DNA of 12,241 nucleotides from an uncultured Janibacter sp. (GTDB taxonomy: Bacteria > Actinomycetota > Actinomycetes > Actinomycetales > Dermatophilaceae): positions 1 to 12,241 of the forward strand of contig CAMICF010000076.1 in NCBI GenBank assembly GCA_946222495.1, read 5' to 3'. The notes below the pieces were generated by a model, which made no database searches, had not been told where the DNA came from, and was given only the letters and a program-made list of their open reading frames with translations. Positions 1 to 6,113 of the stretch are shown one piece after another (position 1 is the stretch's first letter; every line of letters begins with the position of its first letter). A program made the translations under genes and the position numbers.

Positions 1-121
1 GCTCCGCCCGCACCTGCCGGCCCACGCCCTGCCGCGACGCGTGGTCGTCGTCCCCGAGATCCCGACGCTCGGGCCGGGCAAGCCGGACCGGTCCGCGGTG
101 GCGAGGACGCTCGCCCCCTAA
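1..121 (+). CDS. menE: C-terminal end of an AMP-forming acyl-CoA ligase, probably MenE (partial)
   Basis: The window opens inside a plus-strand gene read from base 2, giving 39 residues before TAA at 119-121. The tail contains RRVVVVPEIPTLGPGKPDR, the C-terminal signature of the ANL superfamily (acyl-CoA synthetases): a strand ending in P-x-I/L-P, then G-K-x-D-R with the conserved adenylation lysine. The next gene is menA, 22 bases downstream, so o-succinylbenzoate-CoA ligase of menaquinone synthesis is the most likely identity. MenE activates o-succinylbenzoate with ATP and CoA before MenB closes the naphthoate ring. The family call is reasonably firm; the MenE call rests on the neighbour, and another acyl-CoA ligase cannot be excluded from 39 residues. 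Confidence 0.7.
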   Translation, partial: LRPHLPAHALPRRVVVVPEIPTLGPGKPDRSAVARTLAP

Positions 122-129
122 CCGCCTCG

Positions 130-135
130 TAGGAT
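130..135 (+). promoter_or_regulatory. -10 box (TAGGAT) before menA
   Basis: TAGGAT fits the actinobacterial TANNNT -10 consensus and ends 8 bases before the GTG start of menA, so a transcript from it would be leaderless or nearly so. The embedded AGGA is 9 bases from the GTG and could instead act as a weak Shine-Dalgarno if menA is co-transcribed with the upstream ligase. No good -35 box is visible. Confidence 0.4.
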
Positions 136-143
136 CACCCCTC

Positions 144-1034
144 GTGGCCTCCCTCTCCCAGTGGATCGCCGGCGCACGCCCGCGAACCCTCCCCGCAGCG
201 ATCGCACCCGTCATCGTCGGCACCGCCGCCGCAGCGGCCAACCGGGACGTCGAGGAGGGGACGAAGGGAGCCCACCTCGGCCTCGCCCTGCTCGCGCTCC
301 TCGTCTCGTGCGCGCTGCAGATCGGCGTCAACTTCTCCAACGACTACAGCGACGGGATCCGGGGCACGGACGAGGAGCGGGTCGGACCGGTGCGCCTCGT
401 CGGGCAGCGCCTGGCGGAGCCGGGCCACGTCAAGGCCGCGGCCTTCACCCTCTTCGGGATCGGCGCCTTCTTCGGCTTCTCCCTCGTCGCGCTGAGCCAG
501 GCGTGGATCCTCCTGCCCATCGGCGCACTCGCGATCCTCGCGGCCTGGCGCTACACCGGCGGCGACAACCCCTACGGCTACCGCGGGCTCGGCGAGGTCT
601 ACGTCTTCATCTTCTTCGGGCTCGTCGCGACGCTCGGCACCCAGTACACGCAGATCGGCGCGGTCACCCCGGTGGGCGTGCTCGGCGCCATCGGTGTCGG
701 CTCCCTCGCCAGCGCGATCCTCGTCGCCAACAACCTGCGCGACATCCCCACCGACTCCGTCACCGGCAAGACCACCCTCGCGGTGCGCCTCGGGGACGCG
801 CGCACCCGCCGGCTCTACCTGGGGCTCTTCGCCGTCGCCGTCGTGTGCACCCTGCTCATGGCCTTCTGGCGGCCGTGGGCGCCCATCGCCATCATCGGGC
901 TCGTCATCGGCTGGCCCGGCATCCAGGCCGTGCGCAAGGGTGCCGTGGGCCGGGCCCTCATCCCCGCCCTGGGCCTCACCGGCTTCGCCGAGCTCATGTG
1001 GGCCATCTGGCTCTTCGCCCCGCTCGCGCGGTAG
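144..1034 (+). CDS. menA: 1,4-dihydroxy-2-naphthoate polyprenyltransferase MenA
   Basis: This 296-residue integral membrane protein belongs to the UbiA prenyltransferase family. MenA transfers a polyprenyl chain to 1,4-dihydroxy-2-naphthoate, giving demethylmenaquinone at the cytoplasmic membrane. Both Asp-rich motifs are visible: N63-x-x-N66-D67-x-x-D70 (NFSNDYSD), then the basic/acidic loop GTDEERVGP, and N196-N197-x-x-D200-x-x-x-D204 in the second half. They bind the Mg-diphosphate of the prenyl donor. About eight hydrophobic segments follow the UbiA pattern, and the N-terminus (W-I-x-G-A-R-P-R-T-L-P) is typical of MenA rather than UbiA or heme O synthase. The GTG at 144 was chosen because this conserved N-terminus follows it at once. 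The ligase upstream ends 22 bases away, so the two may form one transcript. It converges with the cytochrome c maturation operon. Confidence 0.95.
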   Translation: MASLSQWIAGARPRTLPAAIAPVIVGTAAAAANRDVEEGTKGAHLGLALLALLVSCALQIGVNFSNDYSDGIRGTDEERVGPVRLVGQRLAEPGHVKAAAFTLFGIGAFFGFSLVALSQAWILLPIGALAILAAWRYTGGDNPYGYRGLGEVYVFIFFGLVATLGTQYTQIGAVTPVGVLGAIGVGSLASAILVANNLRDIPTDSVTGKTTLAVRLGDARTRRLYLGLFAVAVVCTLLMAFWRPWAPIAIIGLVIGWPGIQAVRKGAVGRALIPALGLTGFAELMWAIWLFAPLAR

Positions 1035-1045
1035 TCACACGATTC

Positions 1046-1073
1046 TCGGGTCACCCGATCAACGGGCAGCCCG
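1046..1073. terminator. Paired short hairpins between convergent menA and DUF4229 genes
   Basis: The 40-base gap between the converging stop codons holds TCGGG-tca-CCCGA (1046-1058) and CGGG-cag-CCCG (1063-1073). The second arm of the first hairpin can also pair with the first arm of the second (CCCG-atcaa-CGGG), so the structures compete. Stems are only 4-5 bp and no T-tract follows, so this is at best a weak bidirectional terminator. Confidence 0.35.
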
Positions 1074-1074
1074 A

Positions 1075-1371
1075 TCAGCGGAAGGTCTCTTCTTCCTCGT
1101 CCGCGGAGGCCTCCTGGGCACGGTCCTCGACGGCCTCGTCGGAGTCGGGGTCGCCGGCGCGGCGCTCCCGCTTCCGGGCCTGACGCTCCTCGATCTGGCG
1201 GATCATCTCCGCGCGGAAGGGCTTGAGGACGATGGCCGAGATGATCATCGAGGAGATCGCGGCGGCGACGACCAGCCAGGGCAGCTCGTTGGTGTCCCGC
1301 AGGCCGAGCAGCCAGAAGAGCGCGAGGCACCCGAAGAAGATCATGAAGCGGAGCAGGGAGTAGCGGAGCAT
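1075..1371 (-). CDS. Small DUF4229 membrane protein at the end of the cytochrome c operon
   Basis: The product is 98 residues. Two hydrophobic helices (about 6-24 and 30-49) form a hairpin, followed by a charged cytoplasmic tail that starts basic (residues ~60-71, rich in R/K/E) and ends strongly acidic (EEEET near the C-terminus). The arrangement and the L-P-W-L-V-V-A-A-A-I-S-S start of helix 2 fit the actinobacterial DUF4229 family, whose function is not known. The ATG lies 7 bases after the ccsB stop, with a weak AAGG around that stop, so it is probably translated as the last cistron of the rsmI-ccs operon. Position suggests a role in the respiratory membrane or cytochrome c assembly, but no catalytic or metal-binding residue is visible: there is only one Cys, within helix 1, and no His. 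Confidence 0.8.
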   Translation of the reverse strand: MLRYSLLRFMIFFGCLALFWLLGLRDTNELPWLVVAAAISSMIISAIVLKPFRAEMIRQIEERQARKRERRAGDPDSDEAVEDRAQEASADEEEETFR

Positions 1372-1378
1372 GACGGCC

Positions 1379-2338
1379 TTACTGCGCGTAGCTGTGCTGG
1401 CCGATGAAGTAGAAGTTCACGACCGTGTAGTTGATGATGATGCAGACGAAGCCCGCCACGGCGATCCAGTTCGCCGTGCGCCGTGAGGTGTTCTTCGTCG
1501 CCCGCGCGTGGAGGTAGGCGGCGTAGACCGTCCAGATGACGAAGGTCCAGACCTCCTTCGGGTCCCAGTTCCAGTAGGAGCCCCACGCCTCGCGGGCCCA
1601 GATGGCGCCGGCGATGAGGGTGAAGGTCCACAGCGGGAAGCCGATGATGTGCAGCGAGTAGGAGAGCTTCTCCAGCGCGGGCGCCGCCGGCAGCTTGCGC
1701 CAGAAGCGCTCCCCGCCGATCTCCCGGTCGCTGAGGAGGAAGAGGCCGCTGATGATCGCGCCGACGAGGAAGATGCCGACCGACAGGGTCGCGACCGTGA
1801 CGTGGATCGGCAGCCAGTAGGACTTGAGCGAGGGCACGAGCTCGTCGGCCTCGACGTACCAGGCGGTCGAGGCGACCATGAGCAGCAGCGTGACGAGGGC
1901 CGTGACGAAGACACCGAGCCAGCGCAGGTCACGGCGGGTCGAGGCGACGCAGAAGGTCGCCATCGCGAAGAAGGCCCCCGCGATGCTGAACTCGAAGAGG
2001 TTGCCCAGGGGCGCCCGGTCCACGGCCAGCCCACGGAAGACGCACGAGAGCAGCAGCAGCCCGGCACCCAGCCACGCGAGGGAGCCACCGATGCCGGCGG
2101 CCTTGCGGGCGCGGACGGGGGTCTCTGCGGGGGCATCGCCTTCGCGCTCGGCCACGTCGTCCGCGGCGGAGCTCCCGCCGCCGACGGTCGCGGGCACCTT
2201 GGCGGCAGTCACCTCGCGCTCGCGCATCGGCACGGCCTGGGCGAGGTACAGGGCGTAGCAGAGCATCGCCACGGTGATCACGAAGGCCGCCGAGGCCAGC
2301 GCTAGGTTGGCGTACTGGGCCAGGGTCTCGTTCATCAT
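1379..2338 (-). CDS. ccsB: Cytochrome c biogenesis protein CcsB/CcsA (ResC-type, WWD haem handler)
   Basis: This 319-residue multi-span protein is the haem-handling half of the System II cytochrome c synthase and works in complex with ResB. The diagnostic WWD motif is present at residues 252-264 (WGSYWNWDPKEVW). Candidate haem-ligand histidines are H179 (L-P-I-H), H230 (S-L-H-I-I-G) and H277 (Y-L-H-A-R). The conserved R-x-P-x-x-N-x-x-E segment is at 108-116. The first helix (~12-34) is separated from the second (~86-105) by a low-complexity, Gly/Ser/Ala- and acid-rich loop. The first ATG overlaps the resB stop as ATGA. A second ATG follows immediately at 2335, and the GAGGA at 2347-2343 is spaced better for it (7 against 4 bases), so the true start may be one codon later. 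Naming varies between CcsA and CcsB. Confidence 0.95.
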   Translation of the reverse strand: MMNETLAQYANLALASAAFVITVAMLCYALYLAQAVPMREREVTAAKVPATVGGGSSAADDVAEREGDAPAETPVRARKAAGIGGSLAWLGAGLLLLSCVFRGLAVDRAPLGNLFEFSIAGAFFAMATFCVASTRRDLRWLGVFVTALVTLLLMVASTAWYVEADELVPSLKSYWLPIHVTVATLSVGIFLVGAIISGLFLLSDREIGGERFWRKLPAAPALEKLSYSLHIIGFPLWTFTLIAGAIWAREAWGSYWNWDPKEVWTFVIWTVYAAYLHARATKNTSRRTANWIAVAGFVCIIINYTVVNFYFIGQHSYAQ

Positions 2339-3927
2339 GATGTCCTCGATTCTCCCACGAGCTGGTCACGGACCTCCGCGACCACGTCTGCCAGCCCCTC
2401 GTCGTCGTCCCGGCTCATGCCGCCGACCTCGACGCGCACCCGACCGTCGGCCTCGACGAGCCGGACGAAGACGCGCCGCCGCCGGATCGTCAGGGTGGCG
2501 ATGAGGCCACCGAGGGCGAGCAGCGCGGAGGCGAGGGTGAGCTCCTTGCCCGGGTCGTGGCGCACCGAGAACCCCGCGTACCGCTCGACCCCGTCGAAGG
2601 TGATCGTCCCGCGCTTGCCGGGCAGCGTCGCCGAGTCGCCGGGCTCGAGCCACAGCCGGGCCTGGTCGGTGCCGTCGCTCGTCTCGACCTTCTTCATCGA
2701 GGCGGTGTCGAGGGTGAAGACCGACTGCGGGCGGCCGTCCGGGTAGAGCTCGCCGCTGTAGAGGCTCAGGGCGAGCGCGGGGTTCTTCGTGTCCGGGAAG
2801 ACCGAGATGGGGCCCTGCTCCTCGTCGATCGTCGCCGTCGGCAGGAAGAGCCCGACGAAGCCGAACTGCTCCGGCTGGTTCGCCGCACCGACCTTGATCG
2901 CACCGGTGGAGCGGTAGTTGCCGTCCTGCGCCATGAAGGGGGTCGCCCCCTTGTAGAGGACATCGCCCTTCGCGTCCTTGACGGTGACCGTGGGGGCGTA
3001 GCCGTTGCCGAGGAGGAAGACCGTCGCCTTCTCCATCTCGAGGGGGCCGTTGACCTTGACGACGTCCTTGAAGGTCGAGCCGTCGGCCTCCTCGCCGTTG
3101 ACGTGCGCCTCGAAGTCGCGGGGCTGGCCGAAGGTCTCCGCCCCCGGCTCCCGGTCGTTGAAGTCCGCCGTCATCTTGTCGACCGTGAGGGAGAAGGGAG
3201 AGAGCGACTCCTCGTCGACGAGCGGACCCGGCGCGAAGGTGTCGTAGCGCGTCACCGTGTTGACGAAGGAGTCCCCCGCCGGGACGACGACGTCGGCCTT
3301 CCAGCCCCACAGGTGGCCGATCGCGACGCCGATGATCAGCGTGACGAGGCTCGTGTGGAAGATGAGGTTGCCGGTCTCCTTGAGGTAGCCGTTCTCGGCG
3401 GAGACGCTCGTCCCGTCGTGCTGGGCCACCCGGAAGCGACGCTTGCGCAGGACCGCGGCCGCCGCGTCACGCACCTCGTCGAGGCTGCCCTCGACATCCC
3501 CCTCGGCATGGGCCTCGAGGCGTGAGAGTCGCCGCGGGGCGCGAGGAGGCTTGCCGCGCAGCGCCTTCAGGTGCACCGCGGTCCGCGGGATGATGCAGCC
3601 GATGAGCGAGACGAAGAGCAGCAGGTAGATCGCCGAGAACCACGGCGAGGAGTAGACGTCGAAGGCCCCGAGCTTGTCGAGGGTCGGGCCGGTCGTCTCG
3701 TGCCGGGCGATCCAGTCCTCGGTGCGCGCCGGGTCGAGGCTCCGCTGCGGGAAGACCGACCCGGGGACCGCGCCGATCGCCACGAGCAGGAGCAGGAAGA
3801 GCGCGGTGCGCATGCTCGTCAGCTGCCGCCAGCCCCACCGGAGGTAACCGATGACGCCGAGCTTCGGCTGGGTGATGGTCGACCGGTCGCGCTTCGCCGG
3901 CCCGGGCCTGTCGTCCCCCTTCGTCAT
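2335..3927 (-). CDS. resB: Cytochrome c biogenesis protein ResB (Ccs1)
   Basis: This 530-residue protein is the ResB/Ccs1 partner of CcsB in System II cytochrome c maturation, thought to chaperone apocytochrome c and form part of the haem channel. Three helices are visible in the N-terminal half (about 40-58, 95-115 and 187-207), then a large extracytoplasmic domain (~210-460), a fourth helix (~465-485) and a cytoplasmic tail. Conserved features are the W-R-Q-L-T-S-M-R-T-A-L stretch before helix 1, P-G-S-x-x-P-Q after it, and H191 at the start of helix 3 (N-L-I-F-H-T-S-L), the haem-associated histidine of the family. Length suits actinobacterial ResB. The ATG overlaps the ccdA stop by one base (TGATG) and the gene ends in an ATGA overlap with ccsB, so translation is coupled on both sides. 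An unusually long Shine-Dalgarno precedes it. Confidence 0.95.
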   Translation of the reverse strand: MTKGDDRPGPAKRDRSTITQPKLGVIGYLRWGWRQLTSMRTALFLLLLVAIGAVPGSVFPQRSLDPARTEDWIARHETTGPTLDKLGAFDVYSSPWFSAIYLLLFVSLIGCIIPRTAVHLKALRGKPPRAPRRLSRLEAHAEGDVEGSLDEVRDAAAAVLRKRRFRVAQHDGTSVSAENGYLKETGNLIFHTSLVTLIIGVAIGHLWGWKADVVVPAGDSFVNTVTRYDTFAPGPLVDEESLSPFSLTVDKMTADFNDREPGAETFGQPRDFEAHVNGEEADGSTFKDVVKVNGPLEMEKATVFLLGNGYAPTVTVKDAKGDVLYKGATPFMAQDGNYRSTGAIKVGAANQPEQFGFVGLFLPTATIDEEQGPISVFPDTKNPALALSLYSGELYPDGRPQSVFTLDTASMKKVETSDGTDQARLWLEPGDSATLPGKRGTITFDGVERYAGFSVRHDPGKELTLASALLALGGLIATLTIRRRRVFVRLVEADGRVRVEVGGMSRDDDEGLADVVAEVRDQLVGESRTS

Positions 3928-4703
3928 CAGAGGATCACCTCCACGTCACTGATCAGGCGGGTCTGGAGCCACTGGGTGATCGCGTCCCAGCCGCCGGTGA
4001 GCAGCAGGACGCCCACGACGAGGAGGAGCACCGCACCGACGATCTGGATCCCCCGCTGACGGCGGCGGAGCCACGTGGACACCGGCGCCCACCTCTCGTA
4101 GGCGGCCGCGACGAGGAGGAAGGGCAGGCCCAGCCCGAGGCAGTACGCGACCGCCAGGACCACGGCGCGGGTCGTGCTCGAGTCACCGGCGAGGTTGAGT
4201 GCGAGGACCGCTCCGAGCGTCGGCCCCATGCAGGGCGCCCAGCCGAGGCCGAAGACCGCCCCGAGGACCGGCGCCCCGGCGAGGCCGGTCGCGGGCTTGA
4301 TCGGCAGGCGGAAGGTGCGCTGCGAGCCTGCGCCGAGGAAGACGAAGGCCATGAGGATGACGAGGACGCCGCCGACGCGCAGGAGCAGCTCGCGGTGCTC
4401 CACGAGGGCCCGTCCCGCCGTGGCGACGAAGAGCGAGGCGAGGACGAAGACCGCCGTGAAGCCGAGGATGAAGAGCAGCGTGCCGAGGACCATCCGGCCG
4501 CGGCTGCGCTGCTCGAGCGCGACGTCGGAGAGGCCGGTGACGTAGCCGAGGTAGCCGGGGACGAGCGGGAGGACGCAGGGGGTGGCGAAGGAGACGAGGC
4601 CGGCGAGCGCGGCAACGAGCACCGCGAGCGGCAGGGCCCCGTCGGTGACCTGGTCGCTCAGCGAGGACGGGACCGCGGCAAGCGAGGACAGCGCAGGCGT
4701 CAT
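3927..4703 (-). CDS. ccdA: Thiol-disulfide transporter CcdA
   Basis: The protein has 258 residues. CcdA (DsbD-gamma-like) passes electrons from cytoplasmic thioredoxin across the membrane to the extracytoplasmic thioredoxin-like protein that reduces apocytochrome c. The six-helix repeat with its two reactive cysteines is clear: C43 in F-A-T-P-C-V-L-P-L-V-P-G-Y and C158 in G-W-A-P-C-M-G-P-T-L-G-A, each flanked by the expected prolines. The frame stays open upstream to about 5024, but that part is antisense-like Arg/Gly-rich sequence inside the preceding gene. The ATG at 4703 starts the conserved protein and overlaps the stop of the thioredoxin-like gene as ATGA, so it was chosen. The stop overlaps the resB ATG by one base. 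Its neighbours are its electron acceptor and the haem-attachment complex, which supports cytochrome c maturation rather than a general DsbD role. Confidence 0.94.
   Translation of the reverse strand: MTPALSSLAAVPSSLSDQVTDGALPLAVLVAALAGLVSFATPCVLPLVPGYLGYVTGLSDVALEQRSRGRMVLGTLLFILGFTAVFVLASLFVATAGRALVEHRELLLRVGGVLVILMAFVFLGAGSQRTFRLPIKPATGLAGAPVLGAVFGLGWAPCMGPTLGAVLALNLAGDSSTTRAVVLAVAYCLGLGLPFLLVAAAYERWAPVSTWLRRRQRGIQIVGAVLLLVVGVLLLTGGWDAITQWLQTRLISDVEVIL
3932..3942 (-). promoter_or_regulatory. Extended Shine-Dalgarno of resB, inside the ccdA 3' end
   Basis: Read on the minus strand this is GGAGGTGATCC, starting 15 bases and ending 5 bases before the resB ATG; the GGAGG core lies at 3942-3938. 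It is an exact 11-base complement of the standard bacterial 16S rRNA 3' segment GGAUCACCUCC. It also encodes the last residues of CcdA (V-E-V-I-L). The other genes of the operon have only weak or short Shine-Dalgarno sites. Confidence 0.75.
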
Positions 4704-5302
4704 TCGGATTCCGCGAGGGTGTCCTCGACGACGCCCGTGAGGGTGCTCTCCGTGACCGGTCCGAGGACGACGGCGGCGATCCGCCCTTCCTCGTCGAGGA
4801 CGGCGGTCGAGGGCTGGGTGGTCATCTTGCCCTGCATGTCGAGCGACGAGGCCCCGCTCTTGTCGTAGACCGAGGGCCAGACGAAGCCCCACTCCTTGGC
4901 CTGCGCCTGACCGGTCTCCTTGGAGGACTCCCGGTAGTCGATGCCGACGAACTCGACGTCCTCGCCCTTCGTCTCCTCGTAGGCCTTGACGAGGTGCGGC
5001 GCCTCCTTGGCGCACGGCCCGCACCAGCTGGCCCAGAGGTTGACGACGACGACCTTGCCCCGCTGGTCGGCGCTGTCCCAGGTCTTGCCGTCGATGGTGT
5101 CGCCGGAGAGCTCGACCGGCTTGCCGCGGTCGGCCTCCTTGATGAGGGTCAGCGAGCCGTCACCGTTGCGGGAGCCGACCTCCTTCGCGGCGTCGGCCGC
5201 GTCGGAGTCCCCCGAGCAGGCGGCGACACCGCCCGCGAGGGCGAGGGCGCCCGCGGCGGCGGCCACCGTTCGGGAGAGTCGGGTCAGTCTGGGGGCAGTC
5301 AT
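4700..5302 (-). CDS. resA: ResA/TlpA-like thiol-disulfide oxidoreductase lipoprotein
   Basis: The 200-residue product has a lipoprotein signal peptide: basic start (R5, R8, R11), Ala-rich hydrophobic core, and lipobox V26-A27-A28-C29. A short polar linker leads to a thioredoxin fold with active site W93-C94-G95-P96-C97 and a downstream T-Q-P-S-T matching the cis-proline loop. It should sit on the outer face of the membrane, where ResA-type proteins reduce the CXXCH cysteines of apocytochrome c before haem attachment; CcdA, encoded next, would keep it reduced. The ATG at 5302 was chosen because it gives a proper lipoprotein signal; the open frame continues to 5392 but would add a non-signal, Arg/Pro-rich extension overlapping the phosphatase gene. 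No convincing Shine-Dalgarno is visible, so the 10-base distance from the upstream stop suggests reinitiation. TlpA and ResA cannot be separated by sequence alone. Confidence 0.92.
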   Translation of the reverse strand: MTAPRLTRLSRTVAAAAGALALAGGVAACSGDSDAADAAKEVGSRNGDGSLTLIKEADRGKPVELSGDTIDGKTWDSADQRGKVVVVNLWASWCGPCAKEAPHLVKAYEETKGEDVEFVGIDYRESSKETGQAQAKEWGFVWPSVYDKSGASSLDMQGKMTTQPSTAVLDEEGRIAAVVLGPVTESTLTGVVEDTLAESE

Positions 5303-5312
5303 CGGAAGGGGG

Positions 5313-6095
5313 TCAGGCTCCAGGGGTCTTCGCGGCGCTCGGGTAGAGGTGAGCCGCCGGCTCGCTGTAGGTGACGTCGGTGATCTCGTCACCGACGAAG
5401 GTCACGCTCGTGAGGGAGGCGAGGTTGCACTCGCGCTTGCGGGGGTCGTGCCAGAGGTTGCGGCTCTCGAGCACGCTGCGCATCGTCCAGATCGGCAGCT
5501 GGTGGCTGACGATGAGGGCCTCGTGCCCGCGGGCGTGGTCGCGGGCGTCCTCGATGGCCGCGGTCATCCGCTTGCCGATGGCGCGGTAGTGCTCGCCCCA
5601 GCTCGGCTTGGTGGGATCGCGGACCCACCACCAGCGGCGCGGGTCGAGGAGGAGGCGCTTGCGAAACCGACGGCCCTCGAACTTGTTGCCCGCCTCGATG
5701 ACCCGCGGGTCGACGACGGCGGTCAGCCCGTGGCGCGCGAGCGTCGGGGCGGCGGTCTCGGCGGTGCGCTCGAGGGGGCTGTGCACGACGAGGGAGATGT
5801 CCCGGTCGGCGAGGTGCTCGGCGACGACCTCGGCCATCTCGCGGCCGAGCGCGGACAGGTGATAGTCCGGGAGCCGGCCGTAGAGGATCTTGTCGGGGTT
5901 GTGGACCTCGCCGTGCCGCATGAGGTGGACGACGGTGCGCTCCGAGGTGCCGGGGGTCCTCCCCTGGTGCTCGGAGCGGGCCTCGCGGGCACCCTCGGCG
6001 GCCTCGGTGGCGGCGCCGTGGGCGACCTCGTAGGTCTCGGGAGACTCGTCGTCGTACGGCAGGTCGGTGCCGGAGTCGGGCAGCGGCTCGGTCAT
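5313..6095 (-). CDS. Histidine phosphatase of the phosphoglycerate mutase family
   Basis: The product has 260 residues. The branch-1 histidine phosphatase signature L-M-R-H-G-E is at 58-63, with H61 as the phospho-acceptor. R110 lies in S-P-L-E-R-T-A-E-T, the likely acid E134 in V-I-E-A-G, and the second catalytic histidine H198 in I-V-S-H-Q. The family covers mutases and phosphatases acting on many small phosphorylated molecules; the substrate here cannot be told. Compared with M. tuberculosis Rv0525, which holds the same place before the thioredoxin-like and ccdA genes, it carries a roughly 52-residue acidic, probably disordered N-terminal extension. No ATG or GTG lies between 6095 and the catalytic core, so the extension looks real. 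It starts 18 bases after the rsmI stop; a GACAAT at 6108-6103 could be its own weak -10 box, 7 bases from the ATG. Confidence 0.9.
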   Translation of the reverse strand: MTEPLPDSGTDLPYDDESPETYEVAHGAATEAAEGAREARSEHQGRTPGTSERTVVHLMRHGEVHNPDKILYGRLPDYHLSALGREMAEVVAEHLADRDISLVVHSPLERTAETAAPTLARHGLTAVVDPRVIEAGNKFEGRRFRKRLLLDPRRWWWVRDPTKPSWGEHYRAIGKRMTAAIEDARDHARGHEALIVSHQLPIWTMRSVLESRNLWHDPRKRECNLASLTSVTFVGDEITDVTYSEPAAHLYPSAAKTPGA

Positions 6096-6102
6096 GCCGG
6101 GG

Positions 6103-6108
6103 ATTGTC
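6103..6108 (-). promoter_or_regulatory. Possible weak -10 box before the histidine phosphatase
   Basis: GACAAT on the minus strand ends 7 bases before the ATG at 6095. It matches TANNNT at the second and last positions but not the first. If active, it would start the cytochrome c genes independently of rsmI with a leaderless message. Confidence is low because rsmI ends only a few bases upstream and co-transcription is equally likely. Confidence 0.25.
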
Positions 6109-6113
6109 TCAGG

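Noticed and set aside
161..1183. 340-residue open frame in an alternative frame over menA
   Set aside because: Mostly Arg, Pro and His, as expected from an out-of-frame GC-rich gene; menA has intact motifs.
2557..3525. 322-residue plus-strand open frame opposite resB
   Set aside because: Arg/Glu/Asp/Val-rich antisense shadow with no domain; resB is unambiguous.
4704..5024. Upstream extension of the ccdA frame
   Set aside because: It overlaps the ResA-like gene in another frame, is Arg/Gly-rich and has no membrane or family features; the ATGA start at 4703 fits CcdA.
5303..5392. Upstream extension of the ResA-like gene by 30 residues
   Set aside because: It would bury the lipoprotein signal peptide behind an Arg/Pro-rich stretch and overlap the phosphatase gene.
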